Origin: Dryomyza anilis
Taxonomy: Eukaryota; Arthropoda; Insecta; Diptera; Dryomyzidae
Reading direction: 5' to 3'
NCBI GenBank assembly: GCA_951804985.1
Contig: OX638136.1
Coordinates: 4,467,852-4,531,851 of the forward strand
Length of the DNA: 64,000 nt
Shown here piece after piece: positions 11,482-21,295 of the stretch (within the stretch, counting starts at the first letter, position 1; every line of letters starts with the position of its first letter). The notes below the pieces were generated by a model. The model saw nothing but the letters and a program-made list of their open reading frames with translations, searched no databases and was not told the DNA's origin. The translations under genes were made by a program, and so were the position numbers.

Positions 11482-11659
11482 TTAAATTTAAAATTTGTAC
11501 TTCAAGTTTTCTTATAAGTAAAAACGTAAAAAATAAATTAACATAAAATACTATAAAAAATATCAGAACAGGCTTATTATTATATAAATAGGCACTTTCA
11601 ATATTCGTTTTAAAATATGATTTTAGATCAATTGAAATTGTGGTCAATTAAAACATTTA

Positions 11660-13261
11660 GCAATGCTTTTGTAGCCCCAACTTGTTGCTCGGCTGCAGTA
11701 GCGTGTCTTTCAGCTGCAGTAGCCTGTCTTTCAGCTGCGTTGGCTTGCCGAGTTAACACTTCAATCATTTTCTTCTGATTTTCCACCTGTTGACGAAGCA
11801 ACTAGGTAGAGGTAGTTTCATCGGATCGTCGTTTGCGGCTTCCCGGTGTCTTCCAAGGCGCTGATCTTTTTATACCCTACACCTATGAGGTACAGGGTAT
11901 ATTAACTTTGTGCATATATTGTAACGCCCCTTAGGAGGCGTGTTCGGTATGGAAAAGTATATATATTCTTGATCAGCATCACTACCCGGGTCCGTTTAGC
12001 CATGTCCGTCTGTCTGTCTGTCTGTCCGTCTTGCTGTCTTGCTGTCCGAATACAGAATAACTTGAGAAATACTGATCAGAATGGGATGAAATTTCGTCCC
12101 AATATATTTTAGCAAAAAGTAGGAACTGAGTTTGAAAATGAGCCAAATCGCTCAACGGACACGCCCACCTCCCATACAAGTCACTTTTATATAACTCTTT
12201 CGGAACTAATAACTCGAAAAGTATTCAAGGTATAGTTATAAAATTTAAAACGTATTATTAGAATTCACCTAAGAATATGTGGTCCAAAAATGGGCGCGAT
12301 ACGCCCACTTTTTTTTTCATTATTTCCCGGTTTTTCATAGTTGAAGTTTGATCCGTAAATTATTAAAATCAAATCTATGAAAAATTAGCCTTTCAAAATT
12401 TTAAATACAGACGTGGTCAGCCCAATTATATTTTTCAGTTGTTTATACTTTTATATAAATTTTTTAATTTATGGGGATATAAGACGTAAATTTCTGATAT
12501 ATGAATAATATTCTGAGGGTGGGGAGGTTCAGCATAATTAAAAACTTTAAAATTAAGGTATGCAATTAAATATCCCTCATTAATATCCCCACCAAAGGTG
12601 TAGGCCATAGTATTCCATAGTCGGGCCCGACCGACTATAAAAATCCGCCCCATGTGACCGAACTTACCCATGTGACCTAACTTTCCCAACTCGTTGTAGT
12701 TGGTGTTGTTGGCTGATGATGCTATTGCTACAGATGATGTGGATGCTCCTGTTACTTCTGCAGTGGATGTGTCAATGTGTGCTTCTGTAGATGGACATTG
12801 CTGCGTTGTCGCGGACGAACACTCTTGTAGCAGCGGAGATTCCACGCCAAATACCACACGTGACGGTGTTGCCGCCGTTGACAAATTCAGGATCTGGTCA
12901 ATAGATACCTCCATTTGCGACAGACCAATCTCTACAAACTGACCTCCTCCTGTTCCATTTAAATAGGCCTTATTTTCCGCCAGTTTATTCTTTGTGCGCC
13001 ATTTTAAATCCGACCAAACCTATGACAACAATGTTGAAATATATGAAACATAGACATTTACTAGATATTTACTACCTTTTTCCATTCGAGGACATTTCTT
13101 TGAGGAGGTCCAAGCGCGTTTAATTTTTGAACCAGGCACTGCCAGCGTGCCTCATATTGGCTTCTGTTGCTTCCAAATATGGGAACAGCTTTAGCCAAGT
13201 CCGGCAATTTGTCCATTACGCGAATCATTTGGTCGAACTATTCGTTAGTAGTTTTTTTACA
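11660..13261 (-). pseudogene. Harbinger Myb/SANT-like gene split by mini-me B (unit 2)
   Basis: Exon 2 is near 13261-13076 and exon 3 begins at 13019. The coding sequence is interrupted at 12695/11870 by mini-me B, which replaces the C-terminal reading frame with repeat sequence. The coiled-coil tail lies beyond it at about 11660-11830. It also has the upstream TAG seen in unit 1. Confidence 0.72.
11871..12694 (+). repeat. mini-me/DINE-1-like repeat, family B (unit 2)
   Basis: It starts TATACCCTACACCTATG, with the core TTCTTGATCAGCATCAC and a (GTCT/GTCC)n tract at about 12004-12035. Its 3' hairpin is TAGTCGGGCCCGACCGACTA and it ends CCCAACTCG. Unit 1 preserves the empty site (6710/6711), which shows insertion between two T residues with no target duplication, as in Helitron/Helentron-type elements. 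Confidence 0.9.
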
Positions 13262-14162
13262 CTAAAATGATATATATACCTAATAAAACTGTTTGTACAC
13301 ACAAAAAATGTAATATTTACCATTTCTTTTGCGAAGAACTCATTTTTAACTCACAGTCTATCTCCAACGCAAAACACAAATAGAGTAAAAACATACCGCC
13401 TGCTTTGATAGTTATTTTCGCGCGTTAGCTTTTTACAAAATTCAACATTTTTCGTTACGTTGTCACATGCGTCTGTATGACAGTTGTTTCCGCTTTACAA
13501 AATTCAAAAAGTGAGTCCCACGGACGTGAGTGACTACTTTCGCCTATTGTCGAGATACAATATCTGGCTATAATGGAATTATGATTATTATTCATAATGT
13601 TAATTATAAATAGTAAAAATTGTTAACTGAACATGGATTATCTGTTTGATCCAACATGTTGTATCGTTAATGTAACAATAGTATAATAGCTTGTTAGAAT
13701 ATCTCGATGTCTTGTTAAATTAAAGTTTCAATAAAATGTATGTACAAAAAAAAAACATTTTTTTTTAATTTAAGGACTACTTTTGAATGATTTTTTTAGA
13801 ATTTCGGATCTAATGATAAATAAGAAAGCGATATATGATTATCAAGATCATTCCCATACTAAAATTTGAAACTTTTTTCAATATTTACTACTGTGGTAAA
13901 TATTTTTTTATAGTTCGCCGACACGCCCGTATTTGTTGACTACCGAATCGAACTTAGCTCAAATCGATGAAAACCGGGTCTACGAGCTATTGGAATAATT
14001 GATTGCTTAGAAAAGCGAAGTGAGCTATGAGATGGGGTTTTTCTCGCTCAGTACTTTTTATAAAAAAGTTACTTGTTTATATTTATAATATCTTACAACT
14101 CGGCCATCCTATCATATCAGTGTCTTAGCGATAAATGAATGCCTTATTAAAACGTCTTATCA

Positions 14163-14330
14163 AGACCACAACCACACAGCTTCACAAAACCACACAGCTT
14201 CATCAGACCACACAGCTTCATCAAACCACACACAGATTCATCAGACCACACAGCTTCATCAAACTACACAGTTTCATTAGACCACACAGATTCATCAAAC
14301 CACACAGATTCATCAGACCACACAGATTTA
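14163..14330. repeat. 18-bp minisatellite, unit 2
   Basis: This array is the same as at 8181-8348, with minor changes (CTTCAT where unit 1 has CTTTAT). Confidence 0.85.
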
Positions 14331-15724
14331 TAAATTAAGAATTTGGAAGAACACACAGCATCCAAATTCTTAACAACAACAAAAACAAAACATCTGTGTG
14401 ATCAGCATCCAAATGTTCAGAATTTGGAATATCAAACAGCAACCAAATTCTCAACAAAAAAAAACACTTTTGGAAGAACACACAGCATCCAAAAATTTAG
14501 AACTTGGAAGATCACACAGCATCCAAATTCTAAACAGAAAAACATTTTTGTTTGAACATTTTGAAATAATATATAATTACCATGCTCAAATGAGTATCTA
14601 ATAAATATGATTTAATCGCGGGCCTAGGTAAAAGGTAGCGGTACTGATCATTTACATTCAGAAATTCGTATAAAACGCACGTTTTCAGAGATTGATTTAT
14701 TAATAACTTTAGTATTGCGAGTATGGTTTCCAAAATTTTAAATATAGTCGCAAGAAAACGCCGTAATCTTTTCACAAAAAAAAAAAATAAAACCATAATC
14801 GGCAAAGGTATACCGTAATCATAAGTGATTATATAGTTGAAAAATGATTTTTTTTCATTCGTTTTTAATTTAAAAATATGTACTCAACAAATCAAACATA
14901 TAATTGTACGATAGTGAAATGTTTCATTTATTACTGATTTAATAAAATATATTTTATTGCATTTGTTTAGGAAACACCCAAATTAGAGACGATTATTCAA
15001 TTCAATAACACTTTACGAGAACAAATATTGGTATGGAAATATCCCAAACTTCAATGTAATATAAAACGTGTATGCTGATTTTGACTGCATACTCAGTTTT
15101 TTCCTATTACGAAACATATTTATTTCTATTTCTAATTTTAAGCCGCTTTGACCACGGAAATAATATCATGTAAATTTAAACAGAAATTAAACAGATTTCG
15201 TGTTATTTTTTTTTTTTTAAACAGATTCATACAGCGCTACCAATAATCAAGAAATTGTGTACAGCTTTAACAAATAGTCGGCTTTTTGACAAATCTTCGA
15301 CTACTATCTTAAGTTGGACATTATTTTTGTTGGTAACGCGGATTATTGGTAACGCTGATATTATTAGTTTTTAATATAGTACATTAATAGCCAGATATTG
15401 TATCTCACATGTGAGTGACAAATATCGAGCGAGCAGCACTCACATCGTCTCAAAAGTTGTATTTTATGTCTTCACGAATTTTGCCCGTCAAACCTTACCT
15501 TTCCGTTGTAAGTACTTACGTTGACTCAATAAATGTAATTTTTTTGCGTTTCCAACAATTTTTTCGCTAAACGCGACTAAATTTGTTCATACAAAATTAT
15601 ACGTTTTACAAAATTGATTAGATATCGACACGTCCAATCTATTGTCAAAATCAAATGAAGTAAACAAACGAATTAAAAGAAATTGTAAAGTTTCAATAAA
15701 TATAGTTTTGTATATAAAATAAAT

Positions 15725-16611
15725 ATGTTTTCATCGGTTGCGTTCGTTGAAGTGCCCAGCAGTGACTCTGATGATGAAATCAATGACATGGGAGCATGCA
15801 GACGAATTTTGAGAGACAACTAAATGTACTGGATTTGCCCAGTGCAGAGTAAGTTAACAAGACATACATTTCAAATGCATTATTATATAGTTTTTATTTC
15901 TAGATTTTTTTAGGAATTTTAGAATGAACAAGGAAGTGTTCAATTACATTCTGGATGAAATCGCTCCAAAACTGCAGCAGATATATAGGTCAACTTCAAT
16001 TCCACCAATTATAAAATTGTCCGTTATCAGAAAGCGGTAGGAGTGTCTTGAAGTGTTTGAAACTCACTTTTGCTCGAAGTGGATTAAAATGGATTTAAGC
16101 GAACTGGAAGAAACTGCCATGAAATCTTCCTTTTATGCAAAGTTCGGCTTACCGAGTGTAGTTGGCTGCGTCGATGGAACGCATATACGTATCAAATGTC
16201 TAGGCGAACATTTGAAGCATTTGTACTATAATCGCAAGGGTTATTATAGCATCAATGCAATGGCAGTAAGTTCATCCTATTTTGTATTCTAATTACGGTT
16301 TAATTCGATTTTATTTTCAGATTTGTGATGATAACCTTATCATACGTTTCATTGACGCGAGGCATCCCGGTTAATGTATTTTAAAGATTTTATACAGATT
16401 TTTAATTGCAGGTGACTCCGGCTACCAGCTACCATATTTATTGACACTATTTCGAAACCCGACGAGCCCAAACCAAAAAACGTTTAATGAACAGCAGATC
16501 AAAGCACGTAACTGTGTTGAGCGTTGTTTTGGTGTGCTAAAAAATAAGTTTCGATGCATAATTGGAGAATTGGAGGTTTGCACTACTCACCAGCCAAAGC
16601 AACCCAAATAA
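15725..16611 (+). pseudogene. Harbinger transposase, broken (unit 3)
   Basis: I see no difference from the unit 2 pseudogene in the segments compared. It carries the same disabling stops and retains all three DDE residues. Confidence 0.85.
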
Positions 16612-16771
16612 TAAATGTCTGTTGCGCTTTACACAACTGTTGCATTTTTTTTATAAAAGTGAGTACGACTCTGCAACAAGCCTACGATTCCAGTGCAGAG
16701 GAGTCATCAGTTGCTGACACTCTACAGTGATGGAAAAAATTAAATTTCATTTATTTAAATTCATTTATTTT

Positions 16772-17464
16772 TATACCCTACACTAAGAGTGAAAGGGTAT
16801 ATTCAGTTTGGTACGCCGTTTGTAACACCCAGAAGGAAGCATCTCCGGTATGGAAAAGTTTATATATTCTTGATCAGCATGACCTCCTGAGTCGATTTAG
16901 CGATGTCCGTCTGTCTGTCCGTCTATCTGTCCGTCTTTCTGTCCGTCTGTCTGTCTGTTGAAATCCCTACTACTTTTAAAATTGAAGAGCTAGATAAATG
17001 AAACTTATAACTTAGATTACTTATATACCTACGCTGTATGTGCGAAAAAATCGGTCCATTATGACCTATGATCCGACCACTTATGTTTAAATACCTCATA
17101 TAAAATGTACATATAAAGATTAATTTTTATGTATACGTGCTTAGGTAAACTTTTTTGGTCAAATATATATTCATGGTCAAATACATGATAATAATGTTTT
17201 CCGACGAAAAAACTTGTGGTTCACAAAAAAAATCGAAATTCGGTACACCTACCCATTTGTAAATATGGGTATCAAATGAATGGAAATTCTTCAACGATTG
17301 AATGTTTGTAGTTATTTTCAGGAATCGTATACCCTGGTCACCTATATATCACTTTGAATGGTAACCACACATATGTGTAGGGTATTTATAGTCGGCTTAG
17401 ACCGATATCTATCATAATTATACCTACTTTAAAATTTCCCATGTGATCTAACCTTCCCAACTGG
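16772..17464 (+). repeat. mini-me/DINE-1-like repeat, family A (unit 3)
   Basis: This copy is colinear with the unit 1 and 2 copies. Its (GTCY)n tract again differs by one repeat or so. Confidence 0.88.
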
Positions 17465-17639
17465 TTAAATTTAAAATTTGTACTTCAAGTTTTCTTATAA
17501 GTAAAAACGTAAAAAATAAATTAACATAAAATACTATAAAAAATAACAGAACAGGCTTATTATTATATAAATAGGCACTTTCAATATTCGTTTTAAAATA
17601 TGATTTTAGATCAATTGAAATTGTGGTCAATTAAAACAT

Positions 17640-19240
17640 TTAGCAATGCTTTTGTAGCCCCAACTTGTTGCTCGGCTGCAGTAGCGTGTCTTTCAGCTGC
17701 AGTAGCCTGTCTTTCAGCTGCGTTGGCTTGCCGAGTTAACACTTCAATCATTTTCTTCTGATTTTCCACCTGTTGACGAAGCAACTAGGTAGAGGTAGTT
17801 TCATCGGATCGTCGTTTGCGGCTTCCCGGTGTCTTCCAAGGCGCTGATCTTTTTATACCCTACACCTATGAGGTACAGGGTATATTAACTTTGTGCATAT
17901 ATTGTAACGCCCCTTAGGAGGCGTGTTCGGTATGGAAAAGTATATATATTCTTGATCAGCATCACTACCCGGGTCCGTTTAGCCATGTCCGTCTGTCTGT
18001 CTGTCTGTCCGTCTTGCTGTCTTGCTGTCCGAATACAGAATAACTTGAGAAATACTGATCAGAATGGGATGAAATTTCGTCCCAATATATTTTAGCAAAA
18101 AGTAGGAACTGAGTTTGAAAATGAGCCAAATCGCTCAACGGACACGCCCACCTCCCATACAAGTCACTTTTATATAACTCTTTCGGAACTAATAACTCGA
18201 AAAGTATTCAAGGTATAGTTATAAAATTTAAAACGTATTATTAGAATTCACCTAAGAATATGTGGTCCAAAAATGGGCGCGATACGCCCACTTTTTTTTT
18301 TCATTATTTCCCGGTTTTTCATAGTTGAAGTTTGATCCGTAAATTATTAAAATCAAATCTATGAAAAATTAGCCTTTCAAAATTTTAAATACAGACGTGG
18401 TCAGCCCAATTATATTTTTCAGTTGTTTATACTTTTATATAAATTTTTTAATTTATGGGGATATAAGACGTAAATTTCTGATATATGAATAATATTCTGA
18501 GGGTGGGGAGGTTCAGCATAATTAAAAACTTTAAAATTAAGGTATGCAATTAAATATCCCTCATTAATATCCCCACCAAAGGTGTAGGCTATTCCATAGT
18601 CGGGCCCGACCGACTATAAAAATCCGCCCCATGTGACCGAACTTACCCATGTGACCTAACTTTCCCAACTCGTTGTAGTTGGTGTTGTTGGCTGATGATG
18701 CTATTGCTACAGATGATGTGGATGCTCCTGTTACTTCTGCAGTGGATGTGTCAATGTGTGCTTCTGTAGATGGACATTGCTGCGTTGTCGCGGACGAACA
18801 CTCTTGTAGCAGCGGAGATTCCACGCCAAATACCACACGTGACGGTGTTGCCGCCGTTGACAAATTCAGGATCTGGTCAATAGATACCTCCATTTGCGAC
18901 AGACCAATCTCTACAAACTGACCTCCTCCTGTTCCATTTAAATAGGCCTTATTTTCCGCCAGTTTATTCTTTGTGCGCCATTTTAAATCCGACCAAACCT
19001 ATGACAACAATGTTGAAATATATGAAACATAGACATTTACTAGATATTTACTACCTTTTTCCATTCGAGGACATTTCTTTGAGGAGGTCCAAGCGCGTTT
19101 AATTTTTGAACCAGGCACTGCCAGCGTGCCTCATATTGGCTTCTGTTGCTTCCAAATATGGGAACAGCTTTAGCCAAGTCCGGGAATTTGTCCATTACGC
19201 GAATCATTTGGTCGAACTATTCGTTAGTAGTTTTTTTACA
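17640..19240 (-). pseudogene. Harbinger Myb/SANT-like gene split by mini-me B and an LTR element (unit 3)
   Basis: It is as in unit 2, with exon 3 starting at 18998 and exon 2 at about 19240-19055. The Mdg3-type insertion at 19253 falls in the intron just upstream of exon 2, separating it from the putative first exon now near 25540. Confidence 0.7.
17854..18673 (+). repeat. mini-me/DINE-1-like repeat, family B (unit 3)
   Basis: It is colinear with 11871-12694 and has a 4-5 base deletion near the 3' end (GGCTATTCC for GGCCATAGTATTCC). Confidence 0.88.
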
Positions 19241-19252
19241 CTAAAATGATAT

Positions 19253-19801
19253 TGTTACGAAAAGAGGTAATTTGCTCCACTGTGCAAGCAATCAACAATA
19301 ATAAATGAGACGCAAGACAATTCAGCGCACTAAGCAATGTGTTAGAAAGAGACGGAAGATCATTCAGCGCACTGAGGCAGTGTGCGAGAAAGAGATGGAA
19401 GATCATCGCATTAAAACACATGAGGGCGAATGAGATGCCAATAGCATGCGTCATTCACGAAACGAGTAGAAGGTTCTCGAAACAAGTCGAAACTTGTCGA
19501 AACGTGTCGAACTGATGCATGCAGTATATAAGGCCGCGCATCTGAGCCACTGTACTTCAGTTGTAATTTAATAGTGAACTAGTGCGTCTCGTGAGTGAAC
19601 ATTGTAAAGATAAATTGTAGTAATTCAGCAGTTGATATAAGTGATTATTCTTTAAGTTGTTATTTAAATTAATAAAGTTAATTAATACTAGTTGAAATAA
19701 TACTAGTTAAAACCAAATATAAGTGCGTTTTTTTTATTTTGTACACAATCCAGCGATACGAACTCGAAGAACAGTTTTCCGTAGACTGAATTTTCGTAAC
19801 A
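19253..19801 (+). repeat. 5' LTR of the Mdg3-like element
   Basis: It starts TGTTACGAAA and ends TTTCGTAACA, with short inverted ends. It contains CGAAAC-rich direct repeats (19458-19505), a TATA box, an initiator and AATAAA at 19671-19676. It differs from the 3' LTR by G/T near 19434 and A/T near 19767. Confidence 0.95.
19525..19562 (+). promoter_or_regulatory. LTR promoter: TATA box and TCAGTT initiator
   Basis: TATATAAGG is at 19525-19533, and TCAGTT, a match to the arthropod initiator TCAGTY, is at 19557-19562. The putative start A (19559) is 34 bases from the TATA start. This would mark the U3/R border. The same pair is repeated in the 3' LTR at 25198-25235. Confidence 0.7.
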
Positions 19802-19802
19802 T

Positions 19803-19820
19803 TGGTGTCAGAAGTGGGAT
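19803..19820 (+). other. Primer binding site, tRNA-Leu type
   Basis: TGGTGTCAGAAGTGGGAT lies one base after the LTR. It is complementary to a tRNA 3' end CCCACTTCTGACA-CCA, which as I recall is that of a fly tRNA-Leu. Mdg3-group elements are known to use tRNA-Leu, which supports the clade assignment. Confidence 0.8.
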
Positions 19821-19831
19821 TGTGATACAAA

Positions 19832-21295
19832 ATGGTTAAATTCGAACAACTTAAAGTCGACCAGCTAAAGAAGGAGCTGGCGATTCATAATCTTCCAACT
19901 GTAGGTACGAAAGTAGAGCTACAAAAGCGTCTAATGGAAGAATTAGAGACCCAAGGCATTGACCTCGCAGAGCACGAGTTTGAAGTGGAAGCTGCAACAG
20001 CGTCATCGAAAAGTGTGGACACGGAGCAAAAAGTACAGTCCCAAAGTTTTGATATGAGCCAGTTGCTCGGAGCAATACAACAACAGCTTCAAGAAAATTC
20101 CAGCAAAATGGAACAGAAGCTTCAAGAAAATTCCAGCAAAATGGAACAGAAGCTTCAAGAAAATTCCAATCAACTTAAAACAGAACTTCTAGAAAATTCA
20201 AAACAGATCCAAGAAAATTCGACCAGAATGGAACAAAAATTTCTAGAAAATTCGAAACAGCAACTAGAAAGTTCTAATCAACTGCAAACTGAAATTAAGC
20301 AGCAGATGCAGGAGCATTCTAAGCAGCTTTTGGAATTTTCTAATACACTCCATAGCAAAGTGACGGAGCTAGAAACGCATGTAAATGACATGGAAGTGAA
20401 CATTGATGAAAAAATTCAAAGATTAGAAAACGGTATAGACAAAGAAATCCAGGAAATAAAAAAAGATTTGCACGTGTTGCAGATAAATGGACCTACACAG
20501 CATGTTTTTAGTGGTACGAGGCTAAAATCGCCGATTTACGATGGAACCACAGCGTTCAACATTTTCAAGCTGCAATTTGAGACCACGGCTGTAAGTAATC
20601 GATGGAATAATGAGGACAGCGTAGCAGCACTTATCGTGGCGCTTAAAGGAGGCGCAGCCGAAGTATTGCAGACTCTTCCAGAAAGTGATCGAAACAGTTA
20701 TTTAGCGGTTATGGCTGCACTGCAGCGAAAATATGGCAGTGATCACATGAAACAGATATACCGAATGGAGCTGAAGGGCAGAATGCAACGAAATGGCGAA
20801 ACTTTGCAGGCGTATGCAGCGGACGTCGAGAGGCTTGCGCATTTGTCGTATGCAGATTCAACGAGTGATTTCATAGAAAAGTGCAAGATCGAAGCTTTTG
20901 TTGATGGCATACGCGATCAGGAGACAAAACGTGCAACAGTGATTACGCCCAAGGTAACATTTACGGAAACGGTTACCATAGCTCTAACACAGGAGACAGC
21001 AAATGCGTTGTGCCGATCGGCTCCAAAGGCGCGTAGAATTGATGTGGAGAACGATGATTTATTTCAAGTAGTGTGCCAAGCAGTTAAAGCAGGCGCTAAA
21101 ACCGAACACACATCAGCCAACAAAGATACGCAATTCAAAGGTAAATGTTACAACTGTGATACATATGGGCATATGGCACGTGATTGTCGTAAAAAACGCA
21201 AGCGCTCAATGAATCCATTTGCAAATGAACCCCGACATGAAGAAACCCAGGATCATGTCCAAAATAGCGTAAATTTCAATCAAGCTTTAAACTAA
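19832..21295 (+). CDS. gag: Gag polyprotein with N-terminal SAP domain and CCHC zinc knuckle
   Basis: This ORF encodes the 487-residue structural protein of the virus-like particle. Residues about 1-38 match a SAP motif (LKVDQLKKEL..LP..G.K.ELQKRL), normally a DNA-binding module of chromatin proteins. Residues about 85-215 form a long Gln/Glu/Asn/Ser coiled coil with a perfect 33-bp tandem duplication (LQENSSKMEQK). A Ty3/gypsy capsid-like segment follows (YDGTTAFNIFKLQFE..), then a zinc knuckle CYNCDTYGHMARDC (CX2CX4HX4C) and a basic tail (KKRKR). ATG 19832 lies 12 bases after the primer site. It ends in TAA 21293-21295, overlapping the pol frame, which opens at 21268. The frame is intact. 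Confidence 0.92.
   Translation: MVKFEQLKVDQLKKELAIHNLPTVGTKVELQKRLMEELETQGIDLAEHEFEVEAATASSKSVDTEQKVQSQSFDMSQLLGAIQQQLQENSSKMEQKLQENSSKMEQKLQENSNQLKTELLENSKQIQENSTRMEQKFLENSKQQLESSNQLQTEIKQQMQEHSKQLLEFSNTLHSKVTELETHVNDMEVNIDEKIQRLENGIDKEIQEIKKDLHVLQINGPTQHVFSGTRLKSPIYDGTTAFNIFKLQFETTAVSNRWNNEDSVAALIVALKGGAAEVLQTLPESDRNSYLAVMAALQRKYGSDHMKQIYRMELKGRMQRNGETLQAYAADVERLAHLSYADSTSDFIEKCKIEAFVDGIRDQETKRATVITPKVTFTETVTIALTQETANALCRSAPKARRIDVENDDLFQVVCQAVKAGAKTEHTSANKDTQFKGKCYNCDTYGHMARDCRKKRKRSMNPFANEPRHEETQDHVQNSVNFNQALN

Larger units (their letters stand above)
9409..13570 (+). mobile_element. PIF/Harbinger DNA transposon, copy 2, inactive
   Basis: It has the same 19-bp TIRs and TAA flanks (9406-9408, 13571-13573) as copy 1. 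It is 4162 bp because of the extra mini-me B inside the Myb-like gene. Confidence 0.92.
8614..14593 (+). repeat. Segmental tandem duplication, unit 2 (5980 bp)
   Basis: It is colinear with unit 1 plus an 824-bp mini-me B at 11871-12694. It shares with unit 3 the mini-me B, the GCVDGT codon and an extra C in the transposase, so units 2 and 3 are sisters. Confidence 0.92.

Noticed and set aside
19236..19454. Minus-strand ORF at the edge of the LTR (also at 24885)
   Set aside because: It lies wholly in LTR U3 and crosses the insertion boundary; a chance frame.
19458..19505. CGAAAC/GTCGAAAC repeats in the LTR as an insulator array
   Set aside because: Only three or four short copies are present; too few and too degenerate to claim more than LTR repeats.
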